Origin: Chthonomonadales bacterium
GTDB taxonomy: Bacteria > Armatimonadota > Chthonomonadetes > Chthonomonadales > CAJBBX01
Assembly (NCBI GenBank): GCA_013360745.1
Contig: JABWBA010000022.1
Location: 1 to 45,235 of the forward strand
Reading direction: 5' to 3'
DNA length: 45,235 bases
The stretch's first letter is position 1; the number at the start of each line of letters is the position of its first letter. The position numbers were made by a program, and so were the translations under genes. Positions 31,779 through 40,068 of this stretch are shown piece by piece. The notes below the pieces were generated by a model. It searched no databases, was not told the DNA's origin, and saw only the letters and a list, made by a program, of their open reading frames with translations.

Positions 31779-32453
31779 TCAGTTCCTGCGCGGCAGGATC
31801 GGCTCGGTCTTTGGTTCGTCGGTCATGATGCCGTTGAGCCCCGCGATCATCTGGGCGAGGCCGTCGGCCAGCTGCTGACCCGTGATGGGCGTCTTGTTCG
31901 GTTCGAGCAGCTTCGAACCGGGCCAGACCATCCTTCGATCGATCAGATACTTGAGCTCCCGATGCACCGGGGTATCGGTGAGTTTCACCTTCGGCCGCGC
32001 CGGCAGCGCCTTGCTTATGAAGGGTCGGTCTGCCGCCCTGGTCGGGAGACCGGCGAGGGCGTAGGGGACCACCCGAACGATCGATTCGGCGACGTCGTAC
32101 CGGGTGACTGGCCGTTTCCTCCAGTCCTTCGGGGCGACAGCGGCTTTGAGGGGCACGGCTCTGGTCGCAGGCCATCGGTGCGCCTGCAGAAGGCGGGCGA
32201 CGCGTGCGAGCACGGTCACTGTCTCCGCGCGGCTCACCCTTCGGGAACCATCAAAGCGGCCCGCCGGCGCTCCCATCACACCCGTTTGCAGAACGATCCG
32301 AACCGCCTCGGCGGATCGGTGTCGGGCGGGGACGTCCCGGGGCAGGTCGGGCGGATCGGCCCATATGTGGAGGCCGATCACGATCAGGCCGACGGCAGTC
32401 GCGGCGGAAAGCCCTGCCGTTCCATTCGACCGACGCCCGACGGCGGGTTTCAC
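31779..32453 (-). CDS. Membrane-anchored SLH-domain-like protein coupled to mreB
   Basis: The 224-residue protein has one N-terminal membrane segment ([17 protein letters not shown]) and then an S-layer-homology-like repeat ([35 protein letters not shown]). A second weaker one lies near [19 protein letters not shown] and a possible third near the end ([17 protein letters not shown]). SLH domains bind peptidoglycan-linked polymers. It starts with GTG 32453, which overlaps the mreB stop (GTGA), so it should be translated with MreB. This may link the cell-wall synthesis machinery with the outer envelope; the role is inferred from context only. Confidence 0.7.
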   Translation of the reverse strand: MKPAVGRRSNGTAGLSAATAVGLIVIGLHIWADPPDLPRDVPARHRSAEAVRIVLQTGVMGAPAGRFDGSRRVSRAETVTVLARVARLLQAHRWPATRAVPLKAAVAPKDWRKRPVTRYDVAESIVRVVPYALAGLPTRAADRPFISKALPARPKVKLTDTPVHRELKYLIDRRMVWPGSKLLEPNKTPITGQQLADGLAQMIAGLNGIMTDEPKTEPILPRRN

Positions 32454-33472
32454 TGGCTCAGAATACCGCGATGACCGCTCTTACGGATGGCAGGCAGCTC
32501 ATCGAGCGCGCGTCCGGTCCCGAAGGCGACGCATGAGAGCGGATCGTCGGCGACATAGACCGGGATGCCGGTGGCGGCGGAAAGAAGATCGTCAAAGCCG
32601 TGGAGCAGAGCTCCGCCCCCGGTCAGCCAGACGCCCCGTTCGATGATATCCGCTGACAGCTCAGGCGGGGTCTCTTCGAGGACGGCTCGGACTTTCTCGA
32701 CGATCTGGGTAACCGGTTCGTTCAACGCGCCCCGGATCTCCTCAGATGTCACCGAAACGGTTCGGGGTAGGCCTGCGACAAGGTCGCGCCCCCGCACCTC
32801 CATGGTTAGTTCGTCGTCCATCGGGTAGGCCGATCCGATTCGGACCTTGATCTCCTCAGCGGTCCGGTCACCGATCATCAGATTGTGGGCGGCCCGGATG
32901 TGGCGGATGATCACATCGTCCATCTTGCCGCCGCCGACGCGAAGGCTGCGGGAGATGACGATCCCTTCCAGCGAGATCACTGCGATATCGGTGGTCCCGC
33001 CGCCGATATCCACCACCATGTTTCCGCCCGGGTTGGCGATGGGAAGCCCGGCTCCAATGGCCGCTGCCATCGGCTCCTCGATCGTGAAGGCCTCGCCGGC
33101 GCCCGCCTCTCGAGCCGCCTGAAGGACCGCGCGCTTCTCAACATCGGTGACGCCGGAAGGGACGCACACGAGCACGCGTGGCTTGAAGATCCTCTTGCGG
33201 CCGACGACCTTCCAGATCAGATGCTCCAGCATCTTCCTCGTCGTCGTATAATCGGCGATGACGCCGTCGGACATGGGGCGGATGGCGACGATGTTCCCCG
33301 GTGTTCGCCCGATCATCAATCGGGCCTCTTCCCCTACTGCCAGTATTTTCTTGGTAGTCAGGGAGACGGCCACCACCGATGGCTCCCGGAGGACGATGCC
33401 GCGGCCTCTCTGGAACACGATGATGTTGGCAGTGCCGAGATCGATCCCCAGTTCCGGAGTAAGCGAGATCAT
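32450..33472 (-). CDS. mreB: Rod-shape-determining actin homologue MreB
   Basis: The 340-residue protein is an MreB/Mbl actin homologue that forms membrane-bound filaments guiding lateral wall synthesis. It shows the phosphate-1 motif [27 protein letters not shown], the phosphate-2 motif [29 protein letters not shown] and [16 protein letters not shown] (adenosine motif). Length is normal. ATG 33472 overlaps the murA stop by 4 bp. The usual partners mreC, mreD, a class B PBP and rodA are not next to it; instead it lies between murA and an SLH-like gene. Confidence 0.95.
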   Translation of the reverse strand: MISLTPELGIDLGTANIIVFQRGRGIVLREPSVVAVSLTTKKILAVGEEARLMIGRTPGNIVAIRPMSDGVIADYTTTRKMLEHLIWKVVGRKRIFKPRVLVCVPSGVTDVEKRAVLQAAREAGAGEAFTIEEPMAAAIGAGLPIANPGGNMVVDIGGGTTDIAVISLEGIVISRSLRVGGGKMDDVIIRHIRAAHNLMIGDRTAEEIKVRIGSAYPMDDELTMEVRGRDLVAGLPRTVSVTSEEIRGALNEPVTQIVEKVRAVLEETPPELSADIIERGVWLTGGGALLHGFDDLLSAATGIPVYVADDPLSCVAFGTGRALDELPAIRKSGHRGILSQ

Positions 33473-34749
33473 GGCAAACGATGGCCTCCTCCGGTGTTCG
33501 ATCCCCCCGTGATCGCCGCGCCAAGGCCCTGGAGCTTCTCGGTCAGGTTTTCGTAGCCCCGTTCCATATGTTCGACACCGACGATCTCCGTCATACCTTC
33601 CGCGGCAAGGCCAGCGCATACGAGCGCCGCACCGGCTCGCAGGTCCGTCGCAGCAACAGGGCAGCCTGTGAGTCGGGGCACACCGGTGATCACCGCACTG
33701 CGGGCGCTGACCCGGATATCGGCGCCCATACGATTCAGCTCATTGACATAGCGGAACCGGCTTTCGTAGACGTTCTCGGTGATCACCGAGGTGCCCGAAG
33801 CGATGCTCAGAAGCGCCGCAAAGAGCTGCTGCATATCGGTAGGGAAGGCCGGATGCGGATTCGTGCGGATATCCACCGGCCTGGGTTGATCGGCAGATCG
33901 TACCCTCAGGCCATGGGCATCCGAGGTGAGTTCGATGCCCGCCTCCTCGAGTTTGTTCACCACCGGACGCATATGTTCCTCTACGGCATTCTCGATAAGG
34001 ATATCTCCCCGGGTGATGGCGCCGGCCACCGCAAAGGTGCCGGCTTCAAGCCTGTCGGGGATCACTTCGAACTCGCCGCCGCCGATCCGATCCACACCGG
34101 TGATATGGAGCGTGGTTGTACCCGCCCCCTCGATGCGTGCGCCGAGGCTGTTGAGAAACTCAGCAAGGTTGACGACCTCGGGTTCGGCGGCGCAGTTCTC
34201 GATGATCGTGACGCCTTGCGCCCGACAGGCCGCTGTCATCAGATGCTGCGTGGCGCCGGCGCTCTGGAAATCGAGATAGATCGTAGAACCGATCAGGTTC
34301 CGAGCCACGGCCGTATACAGGCCATGCTCCGAATAGAGATTGGCCCCGAGCCGTCGAAGTCCGTCGATATGGAAGTTCACCGGACGCGCTCCGATATCAC
34401 AACCGCCCGGAACGGGCACTCGCGCATAACCGAACCGGGCGACAAGCGGCCCGAGCACGTTGAACGAGGCGCGCATTTTGCGGACCAGTTCATAGGGAGC
34501 TTCGAGCTCCAGAATATGCGAGGGATCGATGCAGACCGTCGTACGGTTCCGAAACTGAGTCGGCGCGCCGAGGTCGTTGAGCAGCTCCACCATTGTGTGG
34601 ATATCGCCGATCCGGGGGACGTTGTGGAGGATGATGGGCTCCTCCGCAAGAACCGACGCGGCCATGATCGCGAGCGCAGCATTCTTGCTGCCGCTCACGG
34701 TCACCACTCCCTCCAGACGTCGACCGCCCTCTACACAGACTTTATCCAA
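33469..34749 (-). CDS. murA: UDP-N-acetylglucosamine 1-carboxyvinyltransferase
   Basis: MurA transfers enolpyruvate from PEP to UDP-GlcNAc, the first committed step of peptidoglycan synthesis, in the cytoplasm. The 426-residue protein shows the N-terminal [21 protein letters not shown], the catalytic loop [16 protein letters not shown] with the Cys that fosfomycin alkylates, [17 protein letters not shown] and [18 protein letters not shown] chose TTG 34749, with GGGGGAG about seven bases upstream, because family similarity begins there; a longer frame to 34863 adds an Arg/Pro-rich segment without similarity. It is cotranscribed with mreB and probably follows lnt on the same strand. Confidence 0.95.
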   Translation of the reverse strand: MDKVCVEGGRRLEGVVTVSGSKNAALAIMAASVLAEEPIILHNVPRIGDIHTMVELLNDLGAPTQFRNRTTVCIDPSHILELEAPYELVRKMRASFNVLGPLVARFGYARVPVPGGCDIGARPVNFHIDGLRRLGANLYSEHGLYTAVARNLIGSTIYLDFQSAGATQHLMTAACRAQGVTIIENCAAEPEVVNLAEFLNSLGARIEGAGTTTLHITGVDRIGGGEFEVIPDRLEAGTFAVAGAITRGDILIENAVEEHMRPVVNKLEEAGIELTSDAHGLRVRSADQPRPVDIRTNPHPAFPTDMQQLFAALLSIASGTSVITENVYESRFRYVNELNRMGADIRVSARSAVITGVPRLTGCPVAATDLRAGAALVCAGLAAEGMTEIVGVEHMERGYENLTEKLQGLGAAITGGSNTGGGHRLP

Positions 34750-34820
34750 ACCTCGTCTCCCCCGGGGATTGGTTCTGGGCTGAGAACGCCGCTCGCCGGG
34801 CCGAACCTTGTCCGTGCCCA

Positions 34821-34826
34821 AGTATA
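34821..34826 (-). promoter_or_regulatory. Candidate -10 element for murA-mreB
   Basis: The minus strand reads TATACT about 72 bp upstream of the proposed murA start, in the 182-bp gap between lnt and murA. The -35 region is poor. It would let murA, mreB and the SLH-like gene be transcribed apart from lnt. Confidence 0.4.
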
Positions 34827-34931
34827 CCTGCACGAGTTGGGGCCTCATGGCCGTGGATGGCACGGGCTCCGAGCGCTCTTCGTATCAACCCTCACGAGCC
34901 ATCGCGGGGCCCGGGACCGGAGAACGGCTGA

Positions 34932-36587
34932 TCAGTCGGTCCTGGGCCGCCGAAACAGGCCGTAGACGATGATCGCGCCGCAGAGATAAACGAACCAATC
35001 GCCCCAACGCACGTACGGCGTCATGCCGTCCCGCAAGAACACGAGCTCCGTGATGGCCGCAGGCTCGTAGGGATTGGCGATCATCTGGGATCCGTTGGGG
35101 CCGACGATGCCGGTCAGGCCGGTGAGCGCCGCTGCGCATACGGTGCGGCGAGTCTCGATGGCCCGAAACACGGTCATCGCAAAGTGCTGTCGCGGCGATG
35201 CCGAACGACCGGCCCAGCCGTCGTTGGTGCTCGACACGAGAATGTTGGCGCCGTTGCGCACATGGTCCCGTGCGATACTCGGGAAGATCGATTCATAGCA
35301 GATCATCACCCCGATCCGCATCTCCCGGGCCTCAAGGGGTTTCTGCGGGCCGCCCCCCGCAACGTCCTGCGCCGGCACCCGGAACAGGGCGCTGACCGGT
35401 CGCAGCAGCCAGCGGGCCGGCACCCACTCTCCATACGGTACGAGCTGCCGTTTGTCATATCGCCCCTCGATCGTCCCGTCCGGGCCAACGAGGGCGGCGG
35501 AGTTCCGCTCCCGGCCTTCGTCATCGGTGAACGCGGTCCCGACGAGGTGATAGCCGGATGTCCGCTCCGCGAAGCTGGTGAAGAGGCTCCGGAGGTTCGG
35601 GTCATGGACGACGTCGCCCGGGCAGGCCGATTCCGGCCAGACGGTCAGCGAGGGGGCGCTCACCGAAACCGCATCCGCAGCCGAGACCAGAGGGCGGAGC
35701 CGCGCGCCCAGATCGGTATCGGAGAGCCCGGGATTGGGCTGAATGAGGGAGGTGACCACCGGCGCCCCGTTCCACGGCAGGCCGGCGGTGAGCATTCCGT
35801 AGGTAAGGGCGCCCGCGTAAAAGAGGCAGGGCAGCACCAGCACGCCGATATCCAGATGAAGCCCGCCGATGCGGAGGACCGCGCGCCCGCGCCGAGCCTC
35901 TCGCGACCGGTCCCCCGACGCCCACGAGGGCAGGGCCGACAGACCTGCGTTGACCAGGGCGAGCACGAAGCTGACGCCATACACCCCGACGAGATCGCTG
36001 ATCTGGATAAGGCTCAACGATCGGTACTGGGTATATCCCGCCAGGCCCCAGGGCATGGCTACGCTCCCGAGGGTCCGCAGCCATTCCACCGCCACCCAGC
36101 TGCAAGCAGTGAGCAGGAGCCTCCCATCGCCCGAGCTGCGCCGGCCCACGGCCCACGCAATCAGCCCGAACAGGCCGAACCAGAGCCCCTGGATGAGCGA
36201 TAGCAGCGCCCAGGCCATCCAACCCCAGGAGGTGCCGGACCAGTGCACGACGGTCACGCCGATCCACGGCGTCAGCGCGGCGAAGTGGAGGACGCCGAAG
36301 AGATAGCCCAGGCCGAACCCGCCGCGGCCGCTCCGCGCCGACCGGACCGCCCAGAAGAGAGGCGCGTAGGCCATGTAGCCGAGCCATCCCCAGTCGAGAG
36401 GCGGAAAGGCCATCGAAACCATGGCCGCGGATGCGACGACGGCGATCAGCAAACCGCGGCGTTGCCCCTTCGGCGCTGTGTCGGTTATACTGGGGCGGTC
36501 GGCCGGCGCACGGGCATCGATCGAGGCTTCGCCCTCGGTCGGTTCGATCGGCGTATCGGTCGACGGTTTTTGGCGGTCGTCACTCAT
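34932..36587 (-). CDS. lnt: Apolipoprotein N-acyltransferase
   Basis: Lnt adds the third acyl chain to lipoproteins in the inner membrane of diderm bacteria. The 551-residue protein has a polar N-terminal tail of about 50 residues, six or so membrane segments between residues 45 and 260, then a nitrilase-like domain with the catalytic triad: Glu in LTVWPESACPG, Lys in RYDKRQLVPYGEWVP, and Cys in GVMICYESIFPS. A final membrane segment (WFVYLCGAIIVYGLF) is also usual. ATG 36587 has GGGAGGA seven bases upstream. The long acidic Asp/Pro-rich N-terminal tail is unusual. The presence of this enzyme fits the many lipobox proteins in the window. Confidence 0.95.
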   Translation of the reverse strand: MSDDRQKPSTDTPIEPTEGEASIDARAPADRPSITDTAPKGQRRGLLIAVVASAAMVSMAFPPLDWGWLGYMAYAPLFWAVRSARSGRGGFGLGYLFGVLHFAALTPWIGVTVVHWSGTSWGWMAWALLSLIQGLWFGLFGLIAWAVGRRSSGDGRLLLTACSWVAVEWLRTLGSVAMPWGLAGYTQYRSLSLIQISDLVGVYGVSFVLALVNAGLSALPSWASGDRSREARRGRAVLRIGGLHLDIGVLVLPCLFYAGALTYGMLTAGLPWNGAPVVTSLIQPNPGLSDTDLGARLRPLVSAADAVSVSAPSLTVWPESACPGDVVHDPNLRSLFTSFAERTSGYHLVGTAFTDDEGRERNSAALVGPDGTIEGRYDKRQLVPYGEWVPARWLLRPVSALFRVPAQDVAGGGPQKPLEAREMRIGVMICYESIFPSIARDHVRNGANILVSSTNDGWAGRSASPRQHFAMTVFRAIETRRTVCAAALTGLTGIVGPNGSQMIANPYEPAAITELVFLRDGMTPYVRWGDWFVYLCGAIIVYGLFRRPRTD

Positions 36588-36610
36588 GCATAGTCCTCCC
36601 AACGCCTATA

Positions 36611-36619
36611 GGTATAGCA
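36611..36619 (-). promoter_or_regulatory. Extended -10 promoter candidate for lnt
   Basis: On the minus strand TGCTATACC fits an extended -10 element about 25-30 bp upstream of the lnt start. The same bases form a near-palindrome (CTATAGGTATAG at 36606-36617), so a plus-strand -10 for the divergent lipoprotein gene may overlap it. Confidence 0.4.
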
Positions 36620-36687
36620 GACCGCGCAACCGCCAGCGACATGGGTGCGCCGCAGGCTTCGTTCTTCGCTGCACAGGAGTTCGCCTG

Positions 36688-37437
36688 TTGGCGGCCCTGC
36701 TCCTCCTGCCCCTCGCCGGATGCGCAAGGGCGCCCAGCTCGGCCGGCGCCGGCGTGCGCCTTGCGGTGGCCGTCCGGATGAACGGCCCGGTCAACGAATA
36801 CTATCATTACTATGTGCTGATCCGGAACGGGGCCGACCCCTCCGGGCAGAACGGGCCGATCCCGGTCATCCTCCCCCCCTATCTCAACGGATTCGCCACC
36901 GGACAGAACGCCGCGACGCCGGGTTTCACCGATTTCGTCGAGTTCTGTCGCGGTCAGCGCCAGCCCACGGCATCCGGCTACGGGCTCTACCATATCCCCG
37001 ATGGGCTCAACGGCGACCCGAATCGGAACGTCTATGCCGCGCGCGGCGAGCCCGAGTACACCCTGCCCCCGGGCGGCGGCAATCTACTGCAGTTTGAGCT
37101 GGACCTGGCGCGTCTGCAGCCAGCGGCGGGCGAGCCCGACCCGAACGCCGGCCAGCTGCCCCGGTATCTGCAGGTCAATATCCTGGCCACGACGACGACC
37201 CCGACCGATCCCGCTGTGCCCGACCCCGACAAGTACGTCGATGCCATGGGCGAACAGACCCTCGGCTCCGGATCCTTCAATACCTATATCACCGTCGATA
37301 CGATGACCGCACGAGTCTACGAGAGCAGCTCATCGCCCGGTTATCCCGGCTATGAACCGCTGCACGACACCTATCCGGCCGACCGTGATCCGGCGGTCGA
37401 CATCGCCTACTGGAGCATTCGCACTCTGGGCCGCTGA
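36688..37437 (+). CDS. Orphan lipoprotein, unknown function
   Basis: The protein has a hydrophobic leader LLAALLLLPLAGC with a lipobox Cys, then a soluble domain with VAVRMNGPVNEYYHYYVLIRN, YGLYHIPDG, LLQFELDLARL, LQVNILATT and FNTYITVDTMTARVYE, a beta-rich pattern. I do not recognise the family. The start is unclear: TTG 36688 has AGGAG eight bases upstream, but gives a very short, uncharged leader. ATG 36586 is in frame but would overlap the divergent lnt start codon and gives a 46-residue Arg-rich leader. It is followed after 33 bp by the GHL10-like gene, probably in one operon. Confidence 0.65.
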   Translation: MAALLLLPLAGCARAPSSAGAGVRLAVAVRMNGPVNEYYHYYVLIRNGADPSGQNGPIPVILPPYLNGFATGQNAATPGFTDFVEFCRGQRQPTASGYGLYHIPDGLNGDPNRNVYAARGEPEYTLPPGGGNLLQFELDLARLQPAAGEPDPNAGQLPRYLQVNILATTTTPTDPAVPDPDKYVDAMGEQTLGSGSFNTYITVDTMTARVYESSSSPGYPGYEPLHDTYPADRDPAVDIAYWSIRTLGR

Positions 37438-37470
37438 TAACCGAGCGGCTCCGGGAGGAGGACCCATCCC

Positions 37471-39888
37471 GTGATCATCCTCGCACTGCTGACCGCCGCC
37501 ATCGTCGTTCCGTCCATGCGGCAGGCCGATCCACGTCCCATCGAAGCCGTAGAGTACGCCGATTCGGCCGCGGCCGCGCGAGCCTGGCAGCCGCAATATG
37601 GCTCGGAGCCCGTGGCGTTGAGCGCCGAGAAGACGCCCGACGGAGGGGCGGCCCTGCGGCTTCCCTGCGACATGTCGAAGCTGCAGGAACGGGCCTGCTG
37701 GGATCGCGCCGTCTCCCTCGATCTTTCGCAGGAGTCCCGCCTCCGGTTCTGGATCAAGGCGACCGGCGATATCGCCGCTCTGGCCTCGTGCACCCTCTAT
37801 CTCAACGCGGGCGACGGTTGGTACGGCCAGAACTTCGATATCCCCGACGATGGCTGGCATCTCGTGACCCTCGACCGGGGCAGTTTCACCCCCGAAGGCA
37901 ACCCCGACGGCTGGGGCAAGATCCGCGCCATCCGCCTCTCCTTCTGGAAAGCCATGGACCGAAGTGCAGCCGTCTTCTTCGGCGGCATGGTCGCCGAAAG
38001 CGCCTCCGTCGCGGTCGTGCGCTGCACCCGTGGCGGCAAGGAGGTCGAGAGCTGGCCCGACCGAATGACCACCATGCTCAGGGCGGCCGGGATCGACGCG
38101 GGCACGGTCGACGATGTCGATGTGGAGCAGGGCGTGCTGCGGGGCAAGAAGATCGCCGTCTATCCGATGAACCCGGCCGTATCGGAGGCCGAGGCCGCCG
38201 AACTGCAGCGCTTCGTCGACGCCGGAGGGCGGATCCTCGCCTGCTACATCATACCGGAGCGTCTTGGCAGGCTGCTCGGCGTCGAGTCGACCGGCTGGCT
38301 CGGCAATGATCCCGCCGGACGGTTCTCCGCCATGCGCTTCGTCGGCGACGCCCCGGATGGGCTCCCCCGCATCGCCCGCCAATCCTCATGGAACATCACC
38401 ACGGCCCGAGCCGCCGGCCGCAACGCCCGCGTCATTGCCGATTGGATCGATGCCTCCGGGAAGCCTTCGGGCGCACCGGCTGTGCTCCTCAGCGACACGG
38501 GGGCGTTCATCTCGCACGTCGTTCTCGATGACGACCGTCCCGCCAAGCTGCAGATGCTCCGTGCGCTCTGCGGCTCCTTCGATCCGGGCGTCTGGGCGTC
38601 CATTGCCCGAGATGCGCTGCGCAACAGCCGTACGCTCAGCGGTCGCTGGGACGACATCGATCAAACGATCGCGGGCATCTCCGCCATGGCCGCTCGGGCC
38701 GCGACCCAGGCCGAGGTTGCGCCGCTCCTGCAGTCCGCAAAGCAGGCCTGCGCCACCGCCGACGATGCGGTACGGAAGGGCCGCTATCGGGAAGCGCTCG
38801 AACCAGCCGCTCTCGCCGAACAACGGCTCACCGAGGCGTTCGCCCGTGCCCAGAGCTCCCGCCCGGGCGAGTTCCGCGCCTTCTGGTGCCACAGCGCCTA
38901 CGGTGTCGAGGGCATGACCTGGGATCAAGCCGTCGCCAACCTCAAGCGGCACGGCTTCACTGCGATCATGCCCAACATGCTCTGGGGCGGCTCCGCCGAT
39001 TACCCGAGCGCCCTCCTGCCCGTCAGCGAACGCTCGCGGAAGGAGGGCGACGCCATCAAGACCTGCCTCGCCGCATGCCGAAAGTACGGCCTCGAGGTGC
39101 ATGTCTGGAAGGTCAACTGGAACCTTGGCAACGCGCCCGCCGATTTTGTCGAACGGATGCGCCGCGAAGGACGACTGCAGCGGACCAACGGCGGCGTCGA
39201 GGAGGCATGGCTCTGTCCCAGTCATCCCGCCAACTTCGCACTGGAGCGGGACTCCATGCTCGAAGTCGTGCGAACCTACCCGGTCGATGGCATCCATTTC
39301 GACTACATCCGGTATCCCGACAGCGCAAAATGCTACTGTGACGGCTGTCGCGAACGCTTTGTCGGCCTGCTCGCCAGCCGCTCCGATCGCCCGTTCACCG
39401 GCCTCAACGATTGGCCCCGTGATGTCCTGCGGGGCGGCCCTCTCTATGCCGACTATCAGCAGTTCCGCCGCTCCAACATCAACCGCCTCGTGAAGGCCGT
39501 CGCCGAGGAGGCCCGGCGCATCCGCCCGAGCGTCAGGATCTCCGCTGCGGTCTTTCCCAACTGGCCGGCGTGCCGCGAGGAGATCGGTCAGGATTGGGGC
39601 CTCTGGGTCCGCGAGGGCTGGCTCGATTTCGTCTGCCCGATGGACTACACCGCCTCGAATCGGGAGTTTCGCACCCGGGTCCAGATCCAGAAAGCCGAAG
39701 TCGCAGGCCGCATCCCGCTCTATCCCGGCATCGGCGCATCCGCGCCCGGCCTGAGCCCGATTCAGGTCCTCGAACAGATCGGCATCGTCCGCGACGAAGG
39801 CGCCCCCGGCTTTATCATCTTCAACTACGATCCGACCACCGTCTCGGAACACGTCGCGATGCTGAGCCTCGGGGCCACAAAGGAGTGA
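37471..39888 (+). CDS. Secreted GHL10/DUF187-like glycoside hydrolase, multidomain
   Basis: The 805-residue product starts at GTG 37471 with GGGAGGAGG eight bases upstream and a short signal peptide. Residues about 25-190 look like a carbohydrate-binding beta-sandwich (LRFWIKATGD, FDIPDDGWHLVTLDRG). Residues about 190-300 resemble a glutamine-amidotransferase-like fold (KKIAVYPMNPAVSEAEAAE, FVDAGGRILACY). A helical linker of about 90 residues follows. The last 340 residues match the family-10-like GHL10/DUF187 barrel: RAFWCHSAYGVEGMTWDQA, GLEVHVWKVNWNL, VDGIHFDYIRYPDS (conserved Asp), ISAAVFPNWP and FVCPMDYTASN. The substrate is unknown; related proteins cut wall or other glycans. Confidence 0.82.
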   Translation: MIILALLTAAIVVPSMRQADPRPIEAVEYADSAAAARAWQPQYGSEPVALSAEKTPDGGAALRLPCDMSKLQERACWDRAVSLDLSQESRLRFWIKATGDIAALASCTLYLNAGDGWYGQNFDIPDDGWHLVTLDRGSFTPEGNPDGWGKIRAIRLSFWKAMDRSAAVFFGGMVAESASVAVVRCTRGGKEVESWPDRMTTMLRAAGIDAGTVDDVDVEQGVLRGKKIAVYPMNPAVSEAEAAELQRFVDAGGRILACYIIPERLGRLLGVESTGWLGNDPAGRFSAMRFVGDAPDGLPRIARQSSWNITTARAAGRNARVIADWIDASGKPSGAPAVLLSDTGAFISHVVLDDDRPAKLQMLRALCGSFDPGVWASIARDALRNSRTLSGRWDDIDQTIAGISAMAARAATQAEVAPLLQSAKQACATADDAVRKGRYREALEPAALAEQRLTEAFARAQSSRPGEFRAFWCHSAYGVEGMTWDQAVANLKRHGFTAIMPNMLWGGSADYPSALLPVSERSRKEGDAIKTCLAACRKYGLEVHVWKVNWNLGNAPADFVERMRREGRLQRTNGGVEEAWLCPSHPANFALERDSMLEVVRTYPVDGIHFDYIRYPDSAKCYCDGCRERFVGLLASRSDRPFTGLNDWPRDVLRGGPLYADYQQFRRSNINRLVKAVAEEARRIRPSVRISAAVFPNWPACREEIGQDWGLWVREGWLDFVCPMDYTASNREFRTRVQIQKAEVAGRIPLYPGIGASAPGLSPIQVLEQIGIVRDEGAPGFIIFNYDPTTVSEHVAMLSLGATKE

Positions 39889-39947
39889 GGCCCGGTGGCT
39901 GAGCCTGTCGAAGCCACCGGGGCTTCGACAGGCTCAGCCACCGGGCC
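39889..39947. repeat. 27-bp perfect inverted repeat (REP-like hairpin)
   Basis: Arms 39889-39915 and 39921-39947 are perfect reverse complements around a 5-nt loop. The core of the second arm is CTTCGACAGGCTCAGCCACC, a palindromic motif I have seen scattered through unrelated bacterial genomes. It begins directly after the stop codon of the GHL10-like gene, so it may also act as its terminator or mRNA stabiliser. Confidence 0.85.
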
Positions 39948-39948
39948 G

Positions 39949-39976
39949 GTACGGGCAATTCATGAATTGCCCCTAC
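39949..39976. repeat. 28-bp near-perfect palindrome
   Basis: The centre GGGCAATTCATGAATTGCCC (39953-39972) is a perfect 20-bp palindrome. Three of four further flanking pairs match, with one mismatch at 39952/39973. This is a dispersed palindrome type different from the hairpin beside it, from which it is separated by one base. Confidence 0.85.
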
Positions 39977-39986
39977 GACGACGGGG

Positions 39987-40042
39987 CTCTTGCCTCTAGC
40001 CTCTTGCCTCTAGCCTCTTGCCTCTAGCCTCTTGCCTCTTGC
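39987..40042 (+). repeat. Four tandem copies of a 14-bp unit
   Basis: The unit CTCTTGCCTCTAGC occurs three times exactly (39987-40000, 40001-40014, 40015-40028) and once with one change (40029-40042). Each unit is itself two 7-mers of the form CTCTWGC, so the array is eight 7-mers. It ends about 15 bp before the ribosome-binding site of the next gene, so copy number could alter spacing or the leader of that message. Confidence 0.9.
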
Positions 40043-40068
40043 CTCTCAGCTCTCAGAAGGACCATCCG

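Noticed and set aside
39987-40042. Possible CRISPR array
   Set aside because: The 14-bp units are directly joined without spacers, and no cas genes are nearby; it is a simple tandem repeat.
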